This document shows, piece by piece, positions 30,700-38,420 of a stretch of 38,512 nt of DNA. The translations under genes and the position numbers were made by a program. The stretch is from Fibrobacter succinogenes (GTDB taxonomy: Bacteria > Fibrobacterota > Fibrobacteria > Fibrobacterales > Fibrobacteraceae), in the NCBI GenBank assembly GCA_902762305.1, contig CACWNW010000021.1, positions 1 through 38,512 of the forward strand. The letters are read 5' to 3'. How positions within the stretch are numbered: the stretch's first letter is position 1; every line of letters begins with the position of its first letter. The notes beneath the pieces were generated by a model, which did no database searches, was not told the DNA's origin, and was given only the letters and a program-made list of their open reading frames with translations.

Positions 30700-32327
30700 C
30701 GGCCACCTCCGAGCGTCATGACCTTGCCCCAGCCGACGTGGCCATGATTGTCCTTTACGCGCACATAGTACACGCCCATGGTGCAGGGGTTACCCTGTTC
30801 GTCAAGGCCGTCCCATACGTCTTCCTTTGCGTTCGTGCTGCGCAGCTTGTCTGCGAAGCGCGGGGCCGATTTCACAATCTTGCGGACTCTCCGCATGTCG
30901 TAGCTGAAAACTTCAATGGTGATGTTCGCATCCTTGCTGATCTTGTACGAAACAAGCGATTCGCTGCCTGCGGTAATTACGGAAGGTACCATGCGGACGG
31001 TGCCGAGGTCGTCACCCAGCTTGGCTCGGTTCAGTATCGGGGTCCACGTCTTTCCCGTGTCCGCCGAGACGGAGATTCCGTTGCCGTAGGTCGCAACGGC
31101 GAGCCCTGTGATGTCCTTGGTGAGCGGGAACGAGGTCATCGACCAGATGATGGCATCGCGGTCGGTCACGCCCATGTTGAACCCGTAGAGCCAGGCGCTT
31201 TCTTCGTCTTCGTTCTCGTAGGCGCGCACGCCCAGGGAATCGAGCTTCAGGAACCCGCTCTCCGAACTGCCCACCGCACGTACGGCCACGAAGGTCTGGT
31301 TGCCGACAAACGCCACGTTGCTTACCGTGTAGTCGGCGTTGTCGTACACATCCTTCTTCATCGCCTTGCCATTGAGCCCGATGAACGGAACCTTCGCGAA
31401 GTCCTTCGATGAATTCGCGTTCTTGCGCCAGAGGTGCCCCGTGACGGATTCACTGCCTTGCATCGATGTCTCGGCGATAACCTGCAGGGGAGAGCCGCCA
31501 ACCCAAACGCCCGTTACGCGCATGGTGTCGATGGCCTTCGATGCGTTTGCGAGTTTCCCGCTGTTGTCGAGAGTCCAGAGGCCCTTCGCTGTTGCGAGCC
31601 AGAGCGTCTGCGAATCCTTGTCGAATGCCACGTCGAAAACTTCGGTGTACTTTTTTAGGTTCTTGGAAGCATTCAGCTTGAGGGTGTCGAGCCTCTTCTC
31701 GGTGCGGTTGAAAATGAGATGGTATTCGCGCGGGTCGAGGACGCCTTTCGTGATGTCGTAGCCGGTAAGGCCGAGCGCGCCCTGCGCAATCCAGAGGGTG
31801 GCCTTCGCGGAATCGTAGGCGAAGCCGCTCACGGCGTATGTCATCGCGGAGTCGAGGTCTTCTGCCGCAGTCGGGATTTCAAGCGGTGTCTCGAACGTGC
31901 TGTTCATGTTCCTGAGCGAGAAGAAGCCTTCGGGCTTGAGGTAGTTCCCCTTGCTGTCGAGCCCGAACATCGGGAGCACGGTCCCGAGCCTTCCGGCCGT
32001 CTGTACGGGAATGCGGCGCTGTTCCGCATACACGTCGGTGAACCTCCATATGCCGTCATGCACGGCGCTCATCGAATCTGCGACCGCTGCTTGCTCGGTC
32101 TTGTCGACCTGCACCTGGCCCGATGCCGAGACCTTCAGGTTCAAAAGCGTCACGCCGCTGTTCAGTTCCCCGCGGGAGAATACCCAGAGGGCGCCGTCCG
32201 AACCTGCGGGGGCTACGGAAAACGCCCAGTTGCTGAAGAGCGTTTCGGTTGCCGCGAAGGAACACCCGGCTGCAACAGCCGCGATGCCCAGTGCACGGAT
32301 TGTCCTGTTTTTAAAATTCGGAATCAT
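30696..32327 (-). CDS. Exported beta-propeller-like protein with C-terminal FlgD/sorting-like domain
   Basis: 543 residues; signal peptide around 8-26 (RALGIAAVAAGCSFA). The middle has repeated propeller-blade patterns (TLWIAQGALGLTGYD, TLWLATAKGLWTLDNSG, GNGISVSADTGKTW). The C-terminal ~90 residues (ITIEVFSYDMRRVRKIV ... VWDGLDEQGNPCTMGVYYVRV ... GKVMTLGG) have the FlgD-Ig/T9SS-tail form. The gene starts two bases after the lolA stop with GAGG as SD, and overlaps the PorV-like gene by four bases. It is probably a cargo or accessory protein of the neighbouring barrel. I do not recognise a named family for the whole protein. Confidence 0.75.
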   Translation of the reverse strand: MIPNFKNRTIRALGIAAVAAGCSFAATETLFSNWAFSVAPAGSDGALWVFSRGELNSGVTLLNLKVSASGQVQVDKTEQAAVADSMSAVHDGIWRFTDVYAEQRRIPVQTAGRLGTVLPMFGLDSKGNYLKPEGFFSLRNMNSTFETPLEIPTAAEDLDSAMTYAVSGFAYDSAKATLWIAQGALGLTGYDITKGVLDPREYHLIFNRTEKRLDTLKLNASKNLKKYTEVFDVAFDKDSQTLWLATAKGLWTLDNSGKLANASKAIDTMRVTGVWVGGSPLQVIAETSMQGSESVTGHLWRKNANSSKDFAKVPFIGLNGKAMKKDVYDNADYTVSNVAFVGNQTFVAVRAVGSSESGFLKLDSLGVRAYENEDEESAWLYGFNMGVTDRDAIIWSMTSFPLTKDITGLAVATYGNGISVSADTGKTWTPILNRAKLGDDLGTVRMVPSVITAGSESLVSYKISKDANITIEVFSYDMRRVRKIVKSAPRFADKLRSTNAKEDVWDGLDEQGNPCTMGVYYVRVKDNHGHVGWGKVMTLGGGR

Positions 32328-32329
32328 CG

Positions 32330-32965
32330 CTACCTCATGTCGATTTCGTCGACATCCTTACGGGATTTGAACTTGAAGTCGTCGGGCGATACTTTCTTTA
32401 CGACCTTCAGGTTAATGATGTTGTACCAGGAGGAGTTCCCCGAGGGGTCTACGGTGAAAAGCCTTACCGGCGAAAAGTCCTTCTGCGAGAGCCACACTTC
32501 CATCTGGTCGAACTGGCCTGCGTATTTCGAGGCGTCGAGCTTCAGCACCCACAGTTTCTGCTTGTTGAATTCCCCTTCCTTCAGTTCCTTCGCCTTGCAG
32601 TTCAGGTACTTGAAAAGCATTTCGGAGGGGTGGAACGCCGATGAGAGGTCCTCGACCGCCTTGATGAGCACCTGTTTCTGCTCGGGGTTGTACTGCCAGA
32701 GGCTTTCGCCGTCGCTTACAAACTCGATGCCCGCGACCTTCAGCCTGAACCTGTCGGCGTCTGCCACTAGGAGCGAGCCCTTCTGGCTTACGATGTCCGG
32801 GGATTCCGAATAGAATACCTGCACTTGGAAATCTAGGCTCCACGCCTTGCCCGACTTGAACCAGGCCTGCGACTTGGCGAGGGCTTCGCTAGCGGTCAGC
32901 GCATACGCTTGGAATGCCATGACCGCGATGGCGAACAACACAATAAATAAACTGCGATTTTTCAT
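32330..32965 (-). CDS. lolA: LolA-like outer-membrane lipoprotein carrier
   Basis: 211 residues from the ATG behind AGGAG (an ATG at 32986 is less good). Signal peptide MKNRSLFIVLFAIAVMAFQAYA. The fold pattern of LolA is visible: SQKGSLLVADADRFRLKV, FVSDGESLWQYNPEQKQVLI, and a C-terminal VWLSQKDFSPVRLFTVDPSGN. LolA carries lipoproteins through the periplasm to the outer membrane. It leads the operon lolA, propeller, PorV-like, recF. Several lipoproteins in this window would be clients. Confidence 0.85.
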   Translation of the reverse strand: MKNRSLFIVLFAIAVMAFQAYALTASEALAKSQAWFKSGKAWSLDFQVQVFYSESPDIVSQKGSLLVADADRFRLKVAGIEFVSDGESLWQYNPEQKQVLIKAVEDLSSAFHPSEMLFKYLNCKAKELKEGEFNKQKLWVLKLDASKYAGQFDQMEVWLSQKDFSPVRLFTVDPSGNSSWYNIINLKVVKKVSPDDFKFKSRKDVDEIDMR

Positions 32966-33038
32966 AACGCTCCTGAATATGCACAAAAATACAAAACGAG
33001 AGGCCCGTAGACGTTGGGTTTTTGGAAGATATATTTCT

Positions 33039-33047
33039 ATCTTTTGT
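33039..33047 (+). promoter_or_regulatory. Possible promoter box before the barrel gene
   Basis: TATCTTTTG is one base longer than TAnnTTTG, and the surrounding TTTCTATCTTT repeats the sequence before icd. A TTG at 33014 lies 22 bases upstream, near the -33 spacing used in Bacteroidetes. The ATG follows 25 bases later. Confidence 0.35.
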
Positions 33048-33072
33048 CAAAGAACTTTTTTGGAAGGATTTT

Positions 33073-34194
33073 ATGCGCAAACTCATTTTGCCTATCGCCC
33101 TCGTTTCTGCTTCTTTCTCGTTCGCTTTCGACGTGGAACTGCACGGGGATGTAAACTTTGACTACGGTAGCTATTTCGACAGCGATTTTAGCCCGACAAA
33201 CGCTGCCAACCAGGATATTGACCTTTCTGCGAAGGCTAATCTCGACGAAAACGTGTCCGTCACCGTGAGGGCGAACACCCATACCTCGTATGTCGACAGT
33301 TCCGACGGCCTTGTGAAGGCTTCCGAAACCCGTCGCCACTATTTTGCCCATTCCACCGCCATGGGTGACGGTGGCAAGTACACCGATTTCAACTTCGACG
33401 GCGTGGAACTCCGCTGGGACGTCGCCCACTCCATCAGCCTCGTCTTCGGTGACCTTACGTACTCCGCTGGTGCCTTCAACTACTACTACTGGCGCGATCC
33501 GTCCCGCTATGCCGTGATTGTCCGTGAACAGAACATGCGCGGTGCCGGTATCGAAGTCGGCAACGAAAAGTACGGTAGCGGTAAGGTCTACATGGGTGCC
33601 TCCGAGAACAACGAGCATTCCATGGTCCTTTTCGGAACCTACTCCTATCCGCTCCTCAACCACGTGGACCAGCACCTCGTGCTCACCCCGAGCGTGGACT
33701 GGCTGTTCGGCAAGGAAATCAGCCGTAGCCACACCTACACGTTCGGCTTGGAAGTCGATTACACCAGGAGCCTGGAAAAATTGAACTACGGCGTGTATGC
33801 CGTTTGGGGTGTCCACCCGTACAAGGGCAAGGGCGTCCACTCCTTCCTTCTGGAACCGAGCTTCAACTACGATTTCTTCAACCTCTCGGCAAACTTCTTC
33901 TATGCGATTATCGACGAAGAGTATGATGCCGACGTCCAGATCATGACCGAAGACCAGTTGTTGTTCGCTATCGAGCCCAGCTTCAATCTCCACAAGAAGT
34001 TCGCGCTCGGCGTGGGCTATGAATTCCATAACCACGACACCAACAAGGAAGATGACGAATACCACTTCCTCGGCCTGAACGCCTACTTGTACCCGACGCT
34101 GAAGACCGAGCTGGTGTTCTGGTGCGGTTACAACTTCAGCGAATCGATCAAAACGGACTTCGCCATGGGTGTCAGCGCGAAGGCTAGCTTCTAG
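33073..34194 (+). CDS. Outer-membrane beta-barrel protein, unknown function
   Basis: 373 residues from the ATG after GGAAGGA. Signal peptide MRKLILPIALVSASFSFAF. The mature part alternates aromatic and polar residues in strand after strand (VELRWDVAHSISLVFGDLTYSAG, YTFGLEVDYTRSLEKLNYGVYAVWG, TELVFWCGYNFSESIKTDFAMGVSAKASF), ending in Phe as outer-membrane barrels do. It has no family I can name. It may be a porin or structural barrel. The OpgC-like gene begins 32 bases after it with no terminator between, so the two may be co-transcribed. Confidence 0.75.
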   Translation: MRKLILPIALVSASFSFAFDVELHGDVNFDYGSYFDSDFSPTNAANQDIDLSAKANLDENVSVTVRANTHTSYVDSSDGLVKASETRRHYFAHSTAMGDGGKYTDFNFDGVELRWDVAHSISLVFGDLTYSAGAFNYYYWRDPSRYAVIVREQNMRGAGIEVGNEKYGSGKVYMGASENNEHSMVLFGTYSYPLLNHVDQHLVLTPSVDWLFGKEISRSHTYTFGLEVDYTRSLEKLNYGVYAVWGVHPYKGKGVHSFLLEPSFNYDFFNLSANFFYAIIDEEYDADVQIMTEDQLLFAIEPSFNLHKKFALGVGYEFHNHDTNKEDDEYHFLGLNAYLYPTLKTELVFWCGYNFSESIKTDFAMGVSAKASF

Positions 34195-34226
34195 CCTGCG
34201 CTTGCAAGGCCTGTCTAGGGAATCCC

Positions 34227-35267
34227 GTGAGGATTAGGGCTCTAGATTCCATCCGTGGGTTGTTGCTCCTGATAATGACCCTGGATCATTTTGGAAAGCC
34301 TATATCGTATTACCTTTACCAGTGCTTCGGCTTCTTCAGTGCAGCCGAAGGCTTTTTTTTCTTGTCCGGCTTCGTGGGGATGCTTGCCGCCACAAGCAAG
34401 GGAGTCAAGGACCCGAAGCAGTCCTGGATGCGTTCCCGCGCGTTCAAGACATGGCGCTACCATATCGTGACGCTTGCCGTGCTCTGCGTTGCGGCCTGGT
34501 TCTTTATGCCGCGGGTGGCGCATTTCTTCGATTCGCTCTATGCGCATCCCGTATTGGGGAGCGTGTATAGCCTTGTGCTTGTGAATACGCCCGAATGGCT
34601 CGACGTGCTCCCGCTGTATGTGATTTTCCTGCTTGCGGGGTCGTTCGTGTTCCCGCTGTTCGTGAAGGCGGTGCGCAAGCGTACGGTTTTGCTTTTGTGG
34701 CTGCCCTCGTTTTGCGTGTGGATTGCAGCCCAGTTCGGGCTCCGCGACGCCTGCAATTCCCTTTTCCCCGCATGGGTTTACCACGGGTTCTTCGACCCCT
34801 TCGGTTGGCAGTTCGTGTATTTCTCGGGCGCGGCGACCGCTTTCTGGTGGCGCATCGCCAAGCCGTGCAAGGCGGGGGAGGTTGTCAGGTCGTTCACTCC
34901 TGCGCTCATCGCGGTTGCGGTATTCTGCTTTCTCTGGTCGCACCAGTTCATCCCGCTTTCGCTCCCTTCCGATTTCTTCGTGAGCAAGGACCATGTGGGC
35001 GTGCTGCGTTTTGCGAACTTCTACGCGTTCATGCTCGTCATCTGCTGGGTTGTCAGGCGCTTCCCCGACCTGCTGGATTTCCGCATGACGAACACGATGG
35101 GCAGGCATAGCCTCGACGTCTATACCGCGCAGATCGTGCTCGTCTACATCTGGATGGCGCTTCCCGGTTCCATCCGCTACCACGGGCCGTGGAATGTCCT
35201 TGTCCCGCTCTCTTCGTGCGTGCTGCTCTGGGCCCTCGCCAAACTCCGCGAACCTCGGGTTAAATGA
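34227..35267 (+). CDS. OpgC-like membrane acyltransferase
   Basis: 346 residues, about ten membrane helices, starting at GTG (34227) because the family N-terminus RALDSIRGLLLLIMTLDH begins at once; weak AGGG upstream. LDVLPLYVIFLLAG is the signature region of the OpgC group within the acyltransferase-3-like membrane enzymes, in which members transfer acyl groups such as succinyl to periplasmic glucans. The acceptor here is unknown: an envelope glycan is the likely class. It may be read together with the barrel gene before it. Confidence 0.78.
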   Translation: MRIRALDSIRGLLLLIMTLDHFGKPISYYLYQCFGFFSAAEGFFFLSGFVGMLAATSKGVKDPKQSWMRSRAFKTWRYHIVTLAVLCVAAWFFMPRVAHFFDSLYAHPVLGSVYSLVLVNTPEWLDVLPLYVIFLLAGSFVFPLFVKAVRKRTVLLLWLPSFCVWIAAQFGLRDACNSLFPAWVYHGFFDPFGWQFVYFSGAATAFWWRIAKPCKAGEVVRSFTPALIAVAVFCFLWSHQFIPLSLPSDFFVSKDHVGVLRFANFYAFMLVICWVVRRFPDLLDFRMTNTMGRHSLDVYTAQIVLVYIWMALPGSIRYHGPWNVLVPLSSCVLLWALAKLREPRVK

Positions 35268-35461
35268 GACAAGGGAGGACGCCCCTCACGGTGCGGCGAG
35301 AAAAGCAGTTTAAAGGAAAACCCGTGAGCCACAAGCGTCTCGTGTTAACGAGGCGTGGTGGCGAGAGCGAGTGAGAATCCCGAGTTTTTTCGCCAGTAAT
35401 AACGAACGAGCGGTCGTTTTAGAGCGTGCGAACCATGGCTGAAGCCAACTAAATAGACAAG
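35268..35461. other. Intergenic stretch with imperfect dyads, no gene seen
   Basis: This holds GCGTCTCGT-GTTA-ACGAGGCGT (35333-35354, wobble pairs) and a GGCGAGAGCGAGTGAG-type segment that resembles the GGCGAGAG segment after the radical SAM gene at 586. A CGAACGAGCGGTCGTT stretch follows. It looks like an old extragenic repeat. Short ORFs across it have no coding character. Confidence 0.4.
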
Positions 35462-35488
35462 AAAGGCTCCGGTAAACCGGAGCCTTTT
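35462..35488. terminator. Bidirectional terminator between OpgC-like gene and lipoprotein
   Basis: AAAGGCTCCGG-TAAA-CCGGAGCCTTT is a perfect 11-bp stem with A and T tracts on both sides, serving the convergent genes. Confidence 0.9.
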
Positions 35489-35510
35489 ACAAGTTCTGTC
35501 GCAATTACAA

Positions 35511-36572
35511 TTACTGACCGAGGAACTTCTTGCCGATGCCGAATTCATCCTTGTACTGGATGTAGTCGGGGACGAAGCTCTTGTCGAAGCTGAACGTGAC
35601 GTTCAAGCCGCACTGGAACTCGTTCATCAGCTTGCCCTTTTCGCCGACCTTGAGGTTCTGGCGCTTCTTCTCGATCTTTTCGTCCCCCTTCTTGCCCACG
35701 AGCACTTCGGCTTCGCACCAGCCGGTGCCGGCCTTGGCGTTCACGGACTTGCCGTCGGTAGAGACGAGCGTGATGTTCGCCGGGTCAAGAACAGTGTTGT
35801 TGCCGGTCGATGCCCAGAACTGCAGTTCGCCGCTCAGGGAGGTGGCCGTGATCTTGAGGGTCGGGAGAGCCATCACGTAGCCCCACTTGTCCACGCGGTT
35901 CTTGCCGGACGGGTCGGGGATGTTTTCACCGAAGATGAGGAAGTAGCCGCGGGTACCCTTGCGGCTCTTGTTGAGTGCAGCCTTCACGTCGGCATTTTCC
36001 GGAGCGATTTCGGCGATGCGGAGCAGGTAGTATTCGCAGACCACCGGGTCGGTTTCGTCGTTGGCTTCGGCGAGTGCAGGCGGAACGTAGAGGTTTTCGG
36101 CTTCGGTACGGATGGTCTTCACGGCGGCTTCACCGACGTTCATCCTCTTCGCGATGGAGAGGGCGGTGTCGATCTTGGCGAAAGCCTGGAGGGTGGAGCC
36201 GTAGTCCAAACCCTGCTGGGCGGCCTGCTGCTTGCCGACGGTAGCGTAGCTCGTCACGAATTCTTCGATGACTTCGGGCTTCTGCACCTTGGAAATGTTG
36301 GAAGTTGCCTTGTCAAAATAGCCGCTGATGAGGTCGCTGTTGATGTTGCTCTTGGCTTCGATATTTGCGCCGCGCACGAGGGCGAGCGTGAAGTTGTCGT
36401 AGAACTCGTCAGAAACCTTGCCCTTCTTGAGAGCGTCCAGGTAGGAGTTGATGGCGTTCCTGTAGCGCTGGTTCTCCAGGTGTTCGTCGCCACGCTTTTC
36501 GTTGGCGCCCTTGCAGCCCGTAAGCGCAAAAGCCACCGACATGGCTAAAGTGGCAAGAAAAATTTTCTTCAT
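35511..36572 (-). CDS. Lipoprotein with N-terminal TPR-like helices, unknown function
   Basis: 353 residues; lipobox LTGC with Cys20; GAGGA as SD. Residues about 28-200 are helical with a repeat feel (GDEHLENQRYRNAINSYLDALKKGKVSDEFYDNFTLALVRGANIE, which is the usual TPR start, then further helices up to YYLLRIAEIAPENADVKAAL). Residues about 210-353 look like a beta domain (KITATSLSGELQFWAS ... LNVTFSFDKSFVPDYIQY). The two Cys (EFQCGL, TGWCEA) could pair. The family is not recognised. It stands alone and divergent from the GT5-like gene. Confidence 0.8.
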   Translation of the reverse strand: MKKIFLATLAMSVAFALTGCKGANEKRGDEHLENQRYRNAINSYLDALKKGKVSDEFYDNFTLALVRGANIEAKSNINSDLISGYFDKATSNISKVQKPEVIEEFVTSYATVGKQQAAQQGLDYGSTLQAFAKIDTALSIAKRMNVGEAAVKTIRTEAENLYVPPALAEANDETDPVVCEYYLLRIAEIAPENADVKAALNKSRKGTRGYFLIFGENIPDPSGKNRVDKWGYVMALPTLKITATSLSGELQFWASTGNNTVLDPANITLVSTDGKSVNAKAGTGWCEAEVLVGKKGDEKIEKKRQNLKVGEKGKLMNEFQCGLNVTFSFDKSFVPDYIQYKDEFGIGKKFLGQ

Positions 36573-36612
36573 TGGTTTAATCCTCGAGGATGAAGTTCAA
36601 AATAACCTAAAA

Positions 36613-36668
36613 ACCCATGATAAATGGGTCGAAGGTTTTCCATATAATAATTTAAATAAATAAATTTG
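36613..36668. promoter_or_regulatory. AT-rich divergent control region
   Basis: ACCCAT-GATAA-ATGGGT (36613-36629) is a perfect 6-base dyad. A plus-strand TATAAT is at 36643-36648 and a TAAATTTG (TAnnTTTG) at 36661-36668. They lie between the lipoprotein and the GT5-like gene, and either could serve the plus-strand gene. No -35 is clear. Confidence 0.35.
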
Positions 36669-36717
36669 TCTTATATCACGTATGTTGGTAAATTTTTATT
36701 TGGAGAGTGTATAGGGA

Positions 36718-38148
36718 ATGGATATTCTCGTTGTCAGCCCGGAAGCGGGTAACTGGCAGATTCCGAGTCCGCTCACGACGGCAGTTAATCGGCTTACCGA
36801 CGCGTTCGCTCGCGCCGGGGTGAATGTTGTCACCTGTTCCCCGTTCTACAAGAACCACTTACAAAATCTGGAAAGCTACAAGTGCGTGTTCCGCGGGGCG
36901 GAACGCATGCACGGCAAGCCTTACGAGATTTGGAAATCCGAAGACGACCCGCTCCATACCTACATCTATAACGACGATTACTTTGGACGTCCTTATGTCT
37001 ACGGCCCGCCCAAGAGCGTCCCGTATGGCGACAACCACCTGCGGTTTGCCTTCCTCGCGTCGGCATGCCTGAGCTATGCCATCGAGACCGGGACCCATTA
37101 CCAGGCGATTCTCGGGCACGAATGGGGTGGCGCGCTCGCTGGCGCGCTCGCTCACAACACCTACAAGGATGAATTCGGCGACATCCCGTTCTTCTTCACC
37201 GTCCACAACATTACATACGACTTCCATGTGAGGTCCGACGAGATCGAAAGAATCGGCCTCCCGCGCGACCGTTACAACATGGACGGCTACGAGTTCTGGG
37301 GCAAGGTGAGCCTCCTCAAGGCGGGCATCTGCTTTGCCGAGAAGGTGCTTTTCCCGTCGCCCGGTTACCGCGACGCCATGCTCAATACGAACCTGCCCGG
37401 CGGTCTGAGCGGGTTCCTGAACCACAATGCAGACAAACTTATCGGCGTGCAGTTCGGCGTGAGCTATACGGTGTGGGACTTCAACCGCGAGGCGCACCTC
37501 CCCATCAAGGAGGCGAAGCGCAGGGCCAGACTCCACTTGCAGGAAACCTTCCACGTGGACTTCGGGTCCAAGCTCGTCCTCTATGTGCATCTCGACGACG
37601 AAGCAGGCAACACTTCCGAGACGCTTGCGACCATCCTAGCCGATATTACCAAGCAGGAAGTGTTCATCATCGTGGGCATCTCGCCCGAAGATCCGGAATG
37701 GCATTTCTACCAGGACGTGTCGAAGCAGTATCCGGACATCTTGCATGTGCTGCCTCTCGACAAGGAAACCGAGAACGTGAAGCCGCTGAAGGAAGTTCTC
37801 GCCGGTTCTGATATTTTGTTCGCGGCGAATCTGCGTGAGCCGTCCACCTCGATTATCCTCAAGGCGCTCGCGTGCGGTACGCTCCCGCTTACGGGAATCA
37901 ACGTCGGCGTGGCGAGCATGCTGAGCGATTACGCTCCCGAGACTGCCGGCTGCGCGAATGCGTTCCTGGTCGAAGACGAGAATGCTCCGCACCAGATGTT
38001 GCGCCGCCTCAAGGATGCGCTCCATGTGTACAAGAGCGAAGTCGCCGACTGGGACAAGGCTGTGGTGAACGCATACAGCGGTTTCCATTACGAATGGGCC
38101 CGCACAATTTCAAAATATTTGCTAATATTGGGCGAACTGGGACTTTAG
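36718..38148 (+). CDS. Divergent glycogen-synthase-like protein (GT5), altered active site
   Basis: 476 residues, about the length of GlgA. GT5 landmarks align in order: VVSPEAGNW at the N-terminus, LGHEWGGALAGALAH (GlgA HAHDWH region), FFFTVHNITYDF (FTVHN), SLLKAGICFAEKV, LIGVQFGVSYTVWD (GILNGVD.xW), and LREPSTSIILKALACGTLPL (EPCGLTQL, E374). But the KTGGL substrate loop of GlgA, with the Lys that contacts ADP-glucose, is replaced by NWQIPSPL; the R..K region (VSRLxxQKG) reads VLYVHLDDEAG; and the Gly-rich RTGGL is GINVGVASM. The fold is likely retained, but glucose transfer may be altered or lost. Its stop codon lies inside the tRNA fragment. Confidence 0.75.
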   Translation: MDILVVSPEAGNWQIPSPLTTAVNRLTDAFARAGVNVVTCSPFYKNHLQNLESYKCVFRGAERMHGKPYEIWKSEDDPLHTYIYNDDYFGRPYVYGPPKSVPYGDNHLRFAFLASACLSYAIETGTHYQAILGHEWGGALAGALAHNTYKDEFGDIPFFFTVHNITYDFHVRSDEIERIGLPRDRYNMDGYEFWGKVSLLKAGICFAEKVLFPSPGYRDAMLNTNLPGGLSGFLNHNADKLIGVQFGVSYTVWDFNREAHLPIKEAKRRARLHLQETFHVDFGSKLVLYVHLDDEAGNTSETLATILADITKQEVFIIVGISPEDPEWHFYQDVSKQYPDILHVLPLDKETENVKPLKEVLAGSDILFAANLREPSTSIILKALACGTLPLTGINVGVASMLSDYAPETAGCANAFLVEDENAPHQMLRRLKDALHVYKSEVADWDKAVVNAYSGFHYEWARTISKYLLILGELGL

Positions 38149-38177
38149 CTCAATTGGTTAGAGCAGCGGACTATCAA
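38139..38177 (+). tRNA. 5' half of a tRNA, broken at the anticodon
   Basis: GGGACTT (acceptor arm), TA at positions 8-9, GCTC-AATTGGTTA-GAGC (D-arm), A26, GCGGA (anticodon stem) and CT (32-33) are normal. Then the sequence reads ATCAACCCAG instead of an anticodon, a pairing TCCGC and a T-arm. No T-arm or AAGTCCC acceptor follows. The break is at or just after position 33. The parent identity cannot be decided. Confidence 0.75.
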
Positions 38178-38216
38178 CCCAGCCCCGAAAAATTTTCAGA
38201 AAGTACTCCATTGGAA

Positions 38217-38246
38217 GCCCGAAGGCAAAAGCCTCCGGGCCTTTTT
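38217..38246 (+). terminator. Terminator after the tRNA fragment
   Basis: GCCCGAAGGC-AAAA-GCCTCCGGGC has one A-C mismatch in a 10-base stem and is followed by CTTTTT. The following bases to 38357 contain no gene that I can support. Confidence 0.85.
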
Positions 38247-38357
38247 CATCAGTAAAATCAAGGCTTCCGGCGCGATTTGGACTGTCTGTCGCGGTTCTCC
38301 GTCGCTTGTAATGGTTTTTCCCGAAAGACGGGAGAAACCGCCAAAAATCGGGTATGA

Positions 38358-38387
38358 TGTGAGACATTTGTGAGCTTTTTGTGAGCC
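38358..38387 (+). repeat. Three TGTGAG repeats with exact 11-base phasing
   Basis: TGTGAGAC, TGTGAGCT and TGTGAGCC start at 38358, 38369 and 38380. The phasing of one helical turn and the position just before the recombinase gene fit repeated binding sites for a recombinase or regulator. Confidence 0.55.
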
Positions 38388-38420
38388 GACTTTTAGGCAA
38401 ATTTTAGTAGATTTGTTTGT

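Noticed and set aside
35345..35548. 67-codon minus-strand ORF between the OpgC-like gene and the lipoprotein
   Set aside because: It crosses the bidirectional terminator and overlaps the lipoprotein end; its composition is not protein-like.
38139..38180. Complete tRNA with anticodon ATC (Asp)
   Set aside because: The bases after the loop (CCCAG) do not pair with GCGGA, and no T-arm or 3' acceptor follows. A34 in a tRNA-Asp would be very unusual.
38158..38400. 80-codon minus-strand ORF across the element edge
   Set aside because: It reads through the terminator hairpin, has no SD and shows no domain pattern.
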